49,264 nt of DNA from Shewanella sp. Isolate11 (GTDB taxonomy: Bacteria; Pseudomonadota; Gammaproteobacteria; Enterobacterales; Shewanellaceae). The stretch is from contig NZ_JAKEVF010000008.1 in the NCBI RefSeq assembly GCF_022398315.1, forward strand, positions 1 to 49,264, given 5' to 3'. Shown here piece by piece: positions 8,824-16,950 of the stretch; the stretch's first letter is position 1; each line of letters starts with the position of its first letter. Under the pieces are notes generated by a model. That model was not told the origin of the DNA. It made no database searches and saw only the letters and a list, made by a program, of their open reading frames with translations. Position numbers and translations under genes: made by a program.

Positions 8824-9698
8824 GTGAAAGGTATTGTTTTAGCTGGCGGCACAGGCACGCGGTTGTATCCCATCACTCGCGGTGTGTCTAAACAGTTGCT
8901 CCCCGTGTATGACAAGCCAATGATCTATTACCCGTTGTCGGTGCTTATGCTAGCGGGCATTCGTGATATTTTGATCATCACCACTCCGGATGAGCAGATG
9001 CTTTTCAGCGCTTATTGGGTGATGGTAGTGATTTTGGTGTATCGCTTTCTTATCAAGTGCAGACTAAACCTGAAGGGATCGCACAGGCTTTTATCTTGGC
9101 CGAAGATTTTATTGGCGATGACAGTGTTTGTTTAGTACTGGGTGATAATGTGTTTTATGGGCAGGGTTTTAGTCCAACGCTCAAACAGACTGTCGCTAAT
9201 ATCAGCGATAAGAGTTCTGTGGGGTCTACTATCTTTGCCTATCAGGTCGATCAAGCTGAAAGATTTGGCGTGGTGGAATTTGATGCTGACTTTAACGTAT
9301 TGGCAATCGATGAAAAACCAGCAGTTCCCAAATCTAATTGGGCGGTCACTGGACTCTATTTTTACGATAATCAAGTTATCGATATTGCTAAAGGGCTAAC
9401 GCCTTCAAAACGTGGTGAGCTTGAAATTACTGAAATCAACCAATCTTATCTTGAACGCGGCGAACTAAAGGTCGAATTATTAGGACGTGGTTTTGCTTGG
9501 CTTGATACCGGTACATTCGACAGCCTGCAGCAGGCATCTTCTTTTGTTCAAACCATAGAAACCGTGCAGGGGCTCAAAGTAGCTTGTCTTGAAGAGATTG
9601 CATGGCGTAATGGTTGGCTCACCAATGAGGATATTCATCGTCTTGCCCAGCCTATGCGAAATAACAGCTATGGTCAGTACTTACTTTCATTGTTGAAG
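8824..9698 (+). pseudogene. rmlA: Glucose-1-phosphate thymidylyltransferase, frameshifted
   Basis: RmlA makes dTDP-glucose, the first step to dTDP-L-rhamnose. The gene starts with GTG at 8824 (GAGAGGG upstream) and reads [18 protein letters not shown], including the nucleotidyl-transfer loop, as far as TTPDEQMLF. At 9006 the frame changes: [11 protein letters not shown] continues in the -1 frame and runs to [10 protein letters not shown]. The family sequence needs CC where there is one C (TTC|CAG), so a single base deletion explains it exactly. Downstream, [29 protein letters not shown] and [15 protein letters not shown] are all conserved, so the lesion is recent. The 3' end is fused to an integrase remnant. 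Another rmlA copy or a suppressing frameshift would be needed for rhamnose synthesis. Confidence 0.88.
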
Positions 9699-9985
9699 CT
9701 GCGCTATGGTCATTCCGCTGGTGGGGATCGGAACTCTAACAGCTCGCTATGGTCTTTACATGATTTGCGCCGAACTTTCACAACCAAGCTCAATGATCTT
9801 GGTGTCGCCCCGTAAGTTGTCGAGCAGCTGGTGGGCATAGTATGACTGGCGTAATGGCGATATATAACCGCAGTCAATATCAGCCCGAGAAGCAAGCAGC
9901 GCTCAACATGTGGTGTGAGTGGTTAGAACGGTTGGTCAATCCCGCCGATAACGTGGTGCTCATCAATACAGCCAAGACAGGCTAG
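9699..9985 (+). pseudogene. Tyrosine recombinase (phage-type integrase) C-terminal remnant
   Basis: In frame with the end of rmlA, the translation turns into [22 protein letters not shown], which carries the HxLRR box of tyrosine recombinases, then hits a TAA at 9813. Reading on: VVEQL, then a one-base deletion near 9836, then HSMTGVMAIYNRSQYQPEKQ, with the catalytic-Tyr region (family form GHS....Y), ending NTAKTG with TAG at 9983-9985. Both the stop and the frameshift show decay. The catalytic domain's first half is missing. This probably marks where an integrated element once joined the rmlA end; the hipBA cassette directly downstream may be its cargo. Confidence 0.82.
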
Positions 9986-10024
9986 CTCGATATTTTATGG
10001 TAGCTGAGTAATTTCTACCTGTTG

Positions 10025-10089
10025 TAGCGTGTAAACAATGATTTAACGGTTTTAGCGTGTAAAACTTGCTTTACCTTCTATAGCGTGTA
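10025..10089 (+). promoter_or_regulatory. Three 9-bp direct repeats at exact 28-bp period (candidate HipB operator)
   Basis: TAGCGTGTA occurs at 10025-10033, 10053-10061 and 10081-10089, each start 28 bases from the last. The first two units also share AAA directly after the 9-mer and a TTTA about ten bases on, giving an imperfect palindrome GTAAA-N6-TTTAC in unit 2. The array ends 40 bases before the hipB start. HipB antitoxins repress their own operon by binding several operators, so this is the likely autoregulatory site. The promoter was not assigned separately. Confidence 0.65.
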
Positions 10090-10128
10090 GATTGGTTGAT
10101 GATCTTAGTATTGAGTGAAGGGTGCGAG

Positions 10129-10407
10129 ATGAAGGTGACTACCTCAAAGCAGTTAAGCAATTATCTAAAAGACACGCGTTTGTCGATGAAACTGTCACAA
10201 AGCAAAGTGGCTAATAAAGTGGGTATCAGGCAAGACACTGTGTCTAGCTTTGAGCACAATCCAGATTCTACTAAGCTAGAGACGCTGTTTAAGCTGCTAT
10301 CATCACTCAACCTTGAGCTAGAGGTTAAGCCTAGAGCTTCTCAAAATGACGCTTCATATCCTAGCGTTACCCCATCAAGCAATAATGAGTGGCATGAGGA
10401 CTGGTGA
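10129..10407 (+). CDS. hipB: HipB-like antitoxin, XRE-family DNA-binding protein
   Basis: A 92-residue protein from the ATG at 10129 (AAGGG upstream at good spacing; earlier in-frame TTG/ATG codons lack a site). The helix-turn-helix covers about residues 18-66: LSQSKVANKVGIRQDTVSSFEHNPDSTKLETLFKLLSSL. This closely follows E. coli HipB, including the NPD.T.L..FFK..SL core. The tail ends EWHEDW, similar to the HipB C-terminal Trp that contacts HipA. It should dimerise, bind the repeats at 10025-10089, and hold HipA inactive. Its stop overlaps the hipA start region (TGATG), so the two genes are coupled. Confidence 0.9.
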   Translation: MKVTTSKQLSNYLKDTRLSMKLSQSKVANKVGIRQDTVSSFEHNPDSTKLETLFKLLSSLNLELEVKPRASQNDASYPSVTPSSNNEWHEDW

Positions 10408-11735
10408 TGGCGGTATTAGATGTCTATATGAACGGTTATCTAATCGGGGAGTTCACCAAGACTGCTACGGGCGCCCACCATTTTAAATACCATGAAAAGT
10501 GGCTTACTTTAGCCGGAAGCCGTCCTATATCGCTATCGATGCCATTGCGTCGTCAAGCTTATGAAGGGGACGAGGTATATAACTTTTTTGATAACTTACT
10601 TCCCGATAACCCTGATGTGCGTTATCGCATTGTCGCTCGTCATAAGGCGGCTTCATCACAGCCCTTTGACCTACTGGCTAAAATTGGTCAAGACAGCGTT
10701 GGCGCGCTGCAATTAGTCTCCCATGGACAGTTGCCTCATAAGGTGAAACAGATAGAGTCTGAAGCACTTTCAGAAACAGCCTTAGAACAGGTATTGAAAG
10801 GCTATATGTTGGGTATACCGCTGGGCATGCTACGGGAGCTAGAGGACTTTAGGATCTCGATAGCGGGTGCTCAAGAAAAAACGGCATTGTTGCATGTAAA
10901 AGGAAAATGGCATTTACCTCTCCACTCAACACCAACCACGCATATTATTAAGCTGCCTATCGGCACCATAAAGAGCCATTCGTACACCATTGATATGTCT
11001 GACAGCGTGGAAAACGAGTATCTGTGTATGAAGGTCGCTGAGGCGTTTGGTCTGGCGGTGGCACAATGCCATATCATGCATGTTGGCGATATTAAGGCGC
11101 TCGCCGTTGAGCGGTTCGATAGGCGCTATGCCCAAGATGGCAGCTGGATCATGCGTCTGCCTCAAGAGGATTTTTGTCAGGTGCTCAATGTGCCACCAGC
11201 CAATAAGTATGAGAGTGATGGTGGCCCAGATATTAAAGCCATCATGACTGAGCTCTTGGGCTCGTCCAATTCTGATCGCGACCGATATAATTTCATGAAA
11301 GCCCAAGTGCTTTTTTGGCTATTAGGGGCTATTGATGGGCATGCTAAAAACTTTTCTGTTTTTATTGAGGCTGGTGGCGGGTATCGCCTAACGCCTCTGT
11401 ATGACATTTTATCCATATATCCCGCCATTGGTGGCAAAGGGCTGAATATACGTGACGCTAAGTTGGCGATGTCGCTAAAAGCCAGTAAGGGTAATAAGGT
11501 TCTGCTGGATAAGATATTTCCAAGGCATTTTATGCAAACGGCCAAAGCCGTTGGTTTTGATACAGACTCCATGGCCAACATCATGATAGAGATGGCAGTC
11601 AAGCTCGACTTTGTCATTATGAAGGTCAGAGCAGAGCTCCCCGAAGATTTCCCTGTTCACATTCGAGACGCGATATTAGGGGGAGTTAAGGCTCGAGCAG
11701 CACGTTTAACCCCTGAGCAAGTCTGGAGTGAATGA
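10407..11735 (+). CDS. hipA: HipA serine/threonine kinase toxin
   Basis: A 442-residue full-length HipA. E. coli HipA phosphorylates glutamyl-tRNA synthetase GltX and causes growth arrest and persistence. The N-terminal DNGLL-type domain (FNFFDNLLPD in E. coli) reads YNFFDNLLPDNPDVRYR. SIAGAQEKTALL holds the regulatory Ser at about 151 (E. coli Ser150) and the P-loop-like segment. DGHAKNFSVF at about 310 is the catalytic loop Asp, and LTPLYDI at about 333 the metal-binding Asp. All key residues are present, so it looks active. The start chosen is ATG 10407, overlapping the hipB TGA; a GTG at 10404 is possible. gltX, the expected target, lies at 47501 in this window. Confidence 0.92.
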   Translation: MAVLDVYMNGYLIGEFTKTATGAHHFKYHEKWLTLAGSRPISLSMPLRRQAYEGDEVYNFFDNLLPDNPDVRYRIVARHKAASSQPFDLLAKIGQDSVGALQLVSHGQLPHKVKQIESEALSETALEQVLKGYMLGIPLGMLRELEDFRISIAGAQEKTALLHVKGKWHLPLHSTPTTHIIKLPIGTIKSHSYTIDMSDSVENEYLCMKVAEAFGLAVAQCHIMHVGDIKALAVERFDRRYAQDGSWIMRLPQEDFCQVLNVPPANKYESDGGPDIKAIMTELLGSSNSDRDRYNFMKAQVLFWLLGAIDGHAKNFSVFIEAGGGYRLTPLYDILSIYPAIGGKGLNIRDAKLAMSLKASKGNKVLLDKIFPRHFMQTAKAVGFDTDSMANIMIEMAVKLDFVIMKVRAELPEDFPVHIRDAILGGVKARAARLTPEQVWSE

Positions 11736-12220
11736 TGAATGAACTATTACCGGACTCTGAGAAGTGTCTACAAGGCTTTAAGAAAGAGATCGATAAGAAC
11801 AAATACACAATAGTCACTGTTAGTGATCAGCTGTTTTATACCATAGGTATGGCAAAGCATAATCTGCCGGATGTGATTTTAATTTGCGACATCAATAAGC
11901 GTTCAGTAAACATACTATTTGAAAATCTTTTTGAGCGCTGGCGAACCACGGGTTATGCAAAGGGGTTTCTTAACGAAATTGATGCACTTCCCATCTTTAT
12001 GGATGAAATTCGGCATAACACTGCGCTGAGACGGGTAAAAGATGAATATGTTATGTTGGCTGAGGCCTTTTACAAGCAATACCCCACTTATGCTCAAAAT
12101 AAACCGCGTTATGTGCAAATGCTATGGCCTGATTTGAAAGGCTATTACCCAAATGAGTCAGAATATCACTATCCCCATTTTGAACAGAAGTGCCTTTCAA
12201 AGCTTCGTAAAATCATCTAG
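11732..12220 (+). CDS. DUF4262-like protein, third gene of the hipBA operon
   Basis: A 162-residue soluble protein with no signal peptide or membrane segment. It reads LFYTIGMAKHNLPDVILICD at about 35-55, resembling the F.YTIGL...PE(L/I) motif of DUF4262, and near the end QMLWPDLKGYYPNESEYHYP, resembling the family's Q.vwPD..G.fP segment. DUF4262 has no established function. The ATG overlaps the hipA stop (ATGA), with a second ATG three bases on, so it is translated with HipA. It could be an accessory or modulator of the toxin-antitoxin pair or cargo picked up with it. No catalytic site is evident to me. Confidence 0.72.
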   Translation: MMNELLPDSEKCLQGFKKEIDKNKYTIVTVSDQLFYTIGMAKHNLPDVILICDINKRSVNILFENLFERWRTTGYAKGFLNEIDALPIFMDEIRHNTALRRVKDEYVMLAEAFYKQYPTYAQNKPRYVQMLWPDLKGYYPNESEYHYPHFEQKCLSKLRKII

Positions 12221-12254
12221 TCACATCCTTATTTATCGAAGATTCACCTAGAAA

Positions 12255-12288
12255 ACCCAGTGATCAGAGCGAAGCGATATCGCTGGGT
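12255..12288. terminator. Hairpin between the convergent DUF4262 and LysR genes
   Basis: ACCCAGTGAT (12255-12264) pairs with ATCGCTGGGT (12279-12288), one G-U pair, 14-base loop. On the minus strand it is followed by TTTTC, so it may serve as terminator for the lysR gene and perhaps act in both directions. Confidence 0.5.
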
Positions 12289-12317
12289 AGTTCACTTATG
12301 TATCGAAATATTAAGCC

Positions 12318-13241
12318 TTATGTGTTGACGATTTGCGTGCTTAGCCACTGCTCAAAATACGTTAAAAATGCCTTTACCTGCATTGGCAGATATTGCCTGC
12401 TGGGATAAATGGCTTGTACACCGACAACTTCGGTATCACTATGACTAAATCCTCGTACATATTCATCTAGTATCAATACAAGCTTGTTGTTAGATAGATC
12501 TTTTCTTATGTCGATTAATGACTTAAAAGCAATGCCATAACCTTGAACTGCCCAACGTCTGATGACTTCACCGTCTGAACATGATAAATGCGGCTCTACC
12601 TTTATCGAATGTCGTTTATTATCAATTTCAAAATACCAATCGTTTAGTGGTTGACCTGAACGCTCCAGAATCAGGCAACGGTGATTGGATAGCTCTTCTG
12701 GGTGTCGCGGTAATCCGTTGTGTTTTATATAGTCGGGAGAGGCGCATAACACACGTCGATTTTGAGCTAAAGGTCTGCTGATAAGATTACTATCTGGTAA
12801 ATTACCGAATCTAAAGGCGATATCAACACCTTCATCGATGATGTTGATTATGCCGTCAGATAGCATCAAATGAGAAGAAACATCAGGATGGTTATTAGTA
12901 AATTCGGCAAGTGCAGGTGCTACATATTGCCGGCCAAAATCAGAAGTTGCCGATATTCGTAAGCTTCCTCTCAATGTGTTTTGCGATTCTTGTATCATAT
13001 TTTCAGTATTTTCTACTTCTTCAATGACACGTAAACAGCCACTATAAAAACGCTCACCAGCATCGGTTAACGAGATGCTTCGTGTATTTCGAGTCAACAA
13101 CCTTGTGCCGTAGCGCTTTTCAATCTGGTTAATACGTGCCGTCATGCTAGCAGGTGAAAGCCCTAATTTTCGTCCTGCTGCCGCTAATCCTCCTGCTTTT
13201 ACTACATGAGCAAACAATGCCATATCATCAATTTTTGTCAT
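12318..13241 (-). CDS. LysR-family transcriptional regulator
   Basis: A 307-residue LysR-type regulator. The N-terminal winged helix reads MALFAHVVKAGGLAAAGRKLGLSPASMTARINQIEKRYGTRLL with RSISLTDAG closing the wing. The effector domain begins with GSLRISATSDFGRQYVAP near residue 92. The form is that of the large CrgA/AaeR-like subgroup that often controls a divergent oxidoreductase. It is divergent from the glyoxalase-fold and old-yellow-enzyme genes, with 97 bases between, so these are its likely targets. Effector unknown; reactive electrophiles such as quinones or maleimides are plausible from the neighbour's chemistry. Confidence 0.9.
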   Translation of the reverse strand: MTKIDDMALFAHVVKAGGLAAAGRKLGLSPASMTARINQIEKRYGTRLLTRNTRSISLTDAGERFYSGCLRVIEEVENTENMIQESQNTLRGSLRISATSDFGRQYVAPALAEFTNNHPDVSSHLMLSDGIINIIDEGVDIAFRFGNLPDSNLISRPLAQNRRVLCASPDYIKHNGLPRHPEELSNHRCLILERSGQPLNDWYFEIDNKRHSIKVEPHLSCSDGEVIRRWAVQGYGIAFKSLIDIRKDLSNNKLVLILDEYVRGFSHSDTEVVGVQAIYPSRQYLPMQVKAFLTYFEQWLSTQIVNT

Positions 13242-13338
13242 GATTCTTCAGTTTTTCTGAATAGTGATTTAACTCTACGAGTAATTATCAATTTAGTCAA
13301 AATAGTTAAACTGATCACATCGCTTTAAGGAGGTTGAT

Positions 13339-13755
13339 ATGCAATTAAATCACGCATTACTGCTGGTATCTGATTTAGATGAAATGTCGCAGTTTTTGAT
13401 ACAAACACTTGGTCTGAAAGAGGGGCAACGTCCACCGTTTGGTTTTGCTGGTGTTTGGTTGTATGACGAACTCAATGTGCCTTGTGTGCACATTGCGGGA
13501 AGAAATGACATTAAGCCTGAGCAATCTTTTTATTTAGGACATGCTGAAAAACACAGTTCAACACCGAGCTTGCCAACGGTAGATCATTTAGCGTTTACCT
13601 CAAATGACTACCAAGGACTCAAAGGTCGTTTGTTAACGTATAACGTGCCTTTTGTTGAACGAGAAATACCCGAAGCAAACGAACATCAAGTCTTTATCAC
13701 CGGCCCAGATGGCCTAAAAATCGAAATTTTATTTTCGAGAAACGACATTCACTAA
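13339..13755 (+). CDS. VOC (glyoxalase/bleomycin-resistance fold) protein
   Basis: A 138-residue protein of two beta-alpha-beta-beta-beta modules: MQLNHALLLVSDLDEMSQFL at the start and VDHLAFTSNDYQGLKGRL in the second half, ending FITGPDGLKIEILFS. His at 5 and 75-80 and Glu near the C-terminus are placed like VOC metal ligands. A strong AAGGAGG precedes the ATG. The substrate is unknown; with the downstream reductase a detoxification role is reasonable. It heads a two-gene unit with a 13-base gap to the next gene, probably under the divergent LysR regulator. Confidence 0.83.
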   Translation: MQLNHALLLVSDLDEMSQFLIQTLGLKEGQRPPFGFAGVWLYDELNVPCVHIAGRNDIKPEQSFYLGHAEKHSSTPSLPTVDHLAFTSNDYQGLKGRLLTYNVPFVEREIPEANEHQVFITGPDGLKIEILFSRNDIH

Positions 13756-13768
13756 CGAGGTTAATAAT

Positions 13769-14884
13769 ATGAAAAATGCATTGTTTAACACAGGCAAACT
13801 TGGAAACCTTAATACCAATAATAAAGTGGTGATGGCACCGATGACGCGTTCTCGTACCGCGCAACCCGGCGATATCCCTACTGAGTTAATGGCAACTTAC
13901 TATGCACAACGGGCAAGTGCTGGCTTTATCGTTTCAGAAGCGACGCAAATTTCAGCGCAAGGCAAAGGGTATTCCTTTACACCGGGCATTTATACGCAAG
14001 CACAAATTGACGGTTGGAAGAAAGTTACCAATGCTGTTCATGACAATGATGGCATTATTTTTTCTCAGCTTTGGCATGTTGGCCGCATGTCACATCCTGT
14101 GTTTCATTCTGATGGGCTACCCGTTGCACCGAGCGCCTTAGCTCCAGATGCACAAGTGTGGGTAGTAGGTGATGATGGCGTAGGACGTATGCTTGATTGT
14201 CCTACGCCACGAGCGTTATCTACCCAAGAAATCAAAGGCATTATTGAAGATTACCGCCAAGCTGCACTTAATGCGATTGAAGCAGGATTTGACGGTGTAG
14301 AAGTGCATGCTGGAAACGGTTATTTAATTGACCAATTTTTACGTAGCACATCTAACAAACGCAACGACGAATATGGCGGCAATTTAGAAAATCGCATTCG
14401 CTTTGCGTTAGAGATCATTAAAGCCATTAGTGATGAAATAGGCGCTGAGCGCACAGCCATAAGACTAGCGCCATTTATTACCCAAAGAGGTATGAATGAC
14501 CCAGAAGCAATCGATGCCATTTTGTTATTAGCTAAACATTTTGATGACTTGGGAATTGCCTACATTCATCTCGCTGAAGCAGATTGGGACGATGCTCCTA
14601 CTGTAACAGAAACGTTTCGTCAGCAATTACGTGAAAACTTTTCTGGCGCAATTGTTGTCGCGGGTAATTACACACTAGATAAAGCAGACGAATTAATTAA
14701 CAACAACTTAGTTGATTACGTTGCTTTTGGTCGGAAATTTCTGGCGAATCCTGATTTACCCTATCGATTAGCTAATAACCTACCGCTAAATGATATTTCA
14801 GACCCAGCCACCTTGTTCGGTGGTGATGAGCGTGGGTATACCGATTATCCGGTTTATGGTGAGCGTGACAATAAAAGTCTTTAG
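13769..14884 (+). CDS. nemA: Old yellow enzyme family flavin reductase (NemA-like)
   Basis: A 371-residue FMN-dependent ene-reductase that reduces activated alkenes (maleimides, quinones, nitro compounds) with NAD(P)H. The TIM barrel opens NKVVMAPMTRSRT (FMN phosphate/pyrimidine contacts). SQLWHVGR lies near residue 95, and VEVHAGNGYLIDQFL holds the substrate-binding pair His180/Asn183. The segment RFALEIIKAISDEIGAERTAIRLAP and the late VDYVAFGRKFLANPDLPYRL bind the FMN phosphate. Full length, with GAGG before the ATG. The name nemA is by family resemblance; close paralogues (XenA/XenB types) differ mainly in substrate. Confidence 0.88.
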   Translation: MKNALFNTGKLGNLNTNNKVVMAPMTRSRTAQPGDIPTELMATYYAQRASAGFIVSEATQISAQGKGYSFTPGIYTQAQIDGWKKVTNAVHDNDGIIFSQLWHVGRMSHPVFHSDGLPVAPSALAPDAQVWVVGDDGVGRMLDCPTPRALSTQEIKGIIEDYRQAALNAIEAGFDGVEVHAGNGYLIDQFLRSTSNKRNDEYGGNLENRIRFALEIIKAISDEIGAERTAIRLAPFITQRGMNDPEAIDAILLLAKHFDDLGIAYIHLAEADWDDAPTVTETFRQQLRENFSGAIVVAGNYTLDKADELINNNLVDYVAFGRKFLANPDLPYRLANNLPLNDISDPATLFGGDERGYTDYPVYGERDNKSL

Positions 14885-14950
14885 CAATTATTTAGAAGAA
14901 TCATGCAGTGTAAGGGGCTTACCACTTCTCTGCTTCGCGACAATTGGACA
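14885..14950. other. Short convergent spacer with hairpin
   Basis: AGTG TAAG GGG CTTA C CACT (14907-14926) forms an 8-bp stem with one bulged C. It lies between the convergent nemA and rmlD genes. There is no T-run on either strand, so terminator function is uncertain. The core AGGGGCTTACCA is also found in the IS3 end at 136-147, probably by chance. Confidence 0.35.
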
Positions 14951-15838
14951 TTAAGTTTCTTCATTGTTCTTAATGGTTTTCATCACATCTTTTAGATTCG
15001 TTTGCCAGCGCTTGGCCTGCCTTAAACAATATGAATGTTGGCAATCAAGTGCGCTAAATTGTGGTCGCGTAGCTGCTGCATTGTAATCTTGGCTACTTAT
15101 CGGTTTGATGTTCACCTCTTTATTGAGCAAGCCTTCTTCTATGGCGCATGTTTGTATTTGCTTGGCAAATTCAAACCATGAGGTGACTCCGATGTCACTC
15201 CAGTGATAGCGAGGAGATGTCGTATCTTGCAGACTGATTTGCCAAATAAACTGTGCAAGTTCAATGGCTGAGGTTGGGCTCCCTTGTTGATCTGCAATGA
15301 CGTTAATTTCAGAACGTGAATTCATCAGTTTAAGCATGGTTTTGACAAAGTTATTCCCAAAAGGCGAGTAAAGCCATGCACTGCGAATAATTGTGCTGTT
15401 TTTAGGATGGTATCGGGTGAGGGCTTGTTCACCTGCGAGCTTAGTTTGACCATACGCATTGATAGGATGAGGCACATCGTCAGGGCGATAGGGTTGGTCT
15501 TGTTTACCGTCGAACACGTAATCCGTAGAGAGATGGATGAGACGGATGTTATGTTCAGCGCAGGATATGGCCAGTTGCTTAACTGATAAGTGATTTAATG
15601 CATCTGCTTCTGAATGCTGGGTTTCGGCCAGATCTACTTGGGTATAGCCACTGGCATTGATCACCAGATCAAATGGCTTTTGCCGTAATAGCTTGTGAAT
15701 AGCATCAGGCTGACGGATATCAAGTTGTGCTCTGCCACGGTAGTCAGTTTTTATGTTCTGTGGCTGTGTTGCACGTAATGCTAAAGCAACCTGTCCCTGC
15801 TTTCCTATCACCAAGGCATTTTTAGGCGGTATGCTCAC
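14951..15838 (-). CDS. rmlD: dTDP-4-dehydrorhamnose reductase
   Basis: Last step of dTDP-L-rhamnose synthesis: NAD(P)H reduction of dTDP-4-keto-L-rhamnose. 295 residues, starting with GTG at 15838, whose G is shared with the rmlB TAG stop. NADPH loop ALVIGKQGQVALAL at 8-21; INASGYTQVDLAE near 75; LSTDYVFDG; then YGQTKLAGEQAL, the YxxxK catalytic pair; IRSAWLYSPFGNNFVKTML. The family's usual G..GQLG is GKQGQVA here. The gene is the third of rmlC-rmlB-rmlD on the minus strand and looks intact. Confidence 0.93.
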   Translation of the reverse strand: MSIPPKNALVIGKQGQVALALRATQPQNIKTDYRGRAQLDIRQPDAIHKLLRQKPFDLVINASGYTQVDLAETQHSEADALNHLSVKQLAISCAEHNIRLIHLSTDYVFDGKQDQPYRPDDVPHPINAYGQTKLAGEQALTRYHPKNSTIIRSAWLYSPFGNNFVKTMLKLMNSRSEINVIADQQGSPTSAIELAQFIWQISLQDTTSPRYHWSDIGVTSWFEFAKQIQTCAIEEGLLNKEVNIKPISSQDYNAAATRPQFSALDCQHSYCLRQAKRWQTNLKDVMKTIKNNEET

Positions 15839-16950
15839 TAACCAATGTCCTCATCAGCACAACTTCGAGTGAGTGCTTGCTGACACCAGTCTTGATTATC
15901 GACATACCAGCGCACTGTTTTATCTATTGCTGAAGTGAAGCTTTCTTGTGGCTGCCATCCCAGCGTGCTTTTAATCTTATTGGCATTGATCGCGTAACGC
16001 TTATCATGTCCTGGTCTGTCATCAACGAAGTGGATCAGCTGGTTAAAGTCCGTTATACCTTTCGGCTTGTGGTGAACGAGATGATTAAGTCGCTCACAGA
16101 TCGCTTGTACCACTGCCAAGTTAGTTTGTTCGCCGTCGCCACCTATGTTGTAACTTTCACCGAGTTTGCCCTTAAAAGCGACCATGCATAAAGCGCGTGC
16201 GTGATCATCAACATACAGCCAGTCGCGGATCTGTTGGCCATTACCATAAATGGGAATTGATTTGCCGTTTAATGCATTGGTTATGGTGACTGGGATCAGT
16301 TTTTCTGGATATTGAAAGGCACCGTAATTGTTTGAGCAATTAGAAATCACGATAGGGAGATCAAAGGTTCGTTGCCAAGCTCTGACCAAATGATCTGCCG
16401 CGGCTTTACTGGCCGAATAGGGAGAACTCGGTGCATAAGCTGTTTGTTCATCAAATTGGCCAGTATCACCTAAGTCACCGAATACTTCATCGGTCGAAAC
16501 ATGATGAAAACGAAATTGCGCAGCGGCTTTTTTACTGAGGCTGGCGAGATAATGACGACATTGTTCTAATAGTGTAAATGTACCGACGATATTGCTTTCA
16601 ATAAAAGTGCTTGGCCCTGCGATTGAGCGGTCGACATGGGTTTCAGCTGCTAGATGGATCACCAATGATATTTGATGAGTTTGCAGCGCTTGTTGCACTT
16701 TTTCACCGTCGTTGATATCACCTTGAATAAAAACATAACGCGGATCATCGGCGACACAGCTTAATGCGTGTAAGTCGGCGGCATAGGTGAGCTTGTCGTA
16801 ATTAATGATGCGGTGTTGCGTGTGCTTAATTAAATGGCGGATCAATGCAGAGCCAATAAAGCCTGCACCGCCAGTGACTAAAATATTTCTTGGTTGTTCT
16901 GCCTGAGTGGATTGCACGATAGGGCTCGCCTTAATCAAACATGCGGGCAT
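15838..16950 (-). CDS. rmlB: dTDP-glucose 4,6-dehydratase
   Basis: Converts dTDP-glucose to dTDP-4-keto-6-deoxyglucose. 370 residues, about 20 longer at the N-terminus than usual because the ATG lies inside the end of rmlC (20-base overlap); the family start would fall at [13 protein letters not shown], where no start codon exists. HLAAETHVDRSI, STDEVFGDLG (catalytic Thr-Asp-Glu) and YSASKAAADHLV (YxxxK) are all present, as are NNYGAFQYPEKLIP and RDWLYVDDHARAL. The protein appears complete and active, in contrast to the broken rmlA. Confidence 0.95.
   Translation of the reverse strand: MPACLIKASPIVQSTQAEQPRNILVTGGAGFIGSALIRHLIKHTQHRIINYDKLTYAADLHALSCVADDPRYVFIQGDINDGEKVQQALQTHQISLVIHLAAETHVDRSIAGPSTFIESNIVGTFTLLEQCRHYLASLSKKAAAQFRFHHVSTDEVFGDLGDTGQFDEQTAYAPSSPYSASKAAADHLVRAWQRTFDLPIVISNCSNNYGAFQYPEKLIPVTITNALNGKSIPIYGNGQQIRDWLYVDDHARALCMVAFKGKLGESYNIGGDGEQTNLAVVQAICERLNHLVHHKPKGITDFNQLIHFVDDRPGHDKRYAINANKIKSTLGWQPQESFTSAIDKTVRWYVDNQDWCQQALTRSCADEDIG

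Noticed and set aside
10058..10075. TGTAAA-N6-TTTACC upstream of hipB looks like a TyrR box
   Set aside because: It is part of the 28-bp repeat array; the first unit has a poorer version and the third none. No link of hipBA to aromatic amino acids; likely coincidence.
14911..14924. AGGGGCTTACCA shared with the IS3 end at 136-147, as a possible IS scar
   Set aside because: Only 12 bases match, and here they belong to a local hairpin. No other IS sequence is nearby.
15946..16191. Open frame on the plus strand inside rmlB
   Set aside because: It overlaps the well-supported rmlB gene on the other strand and resembles no protein known to me.
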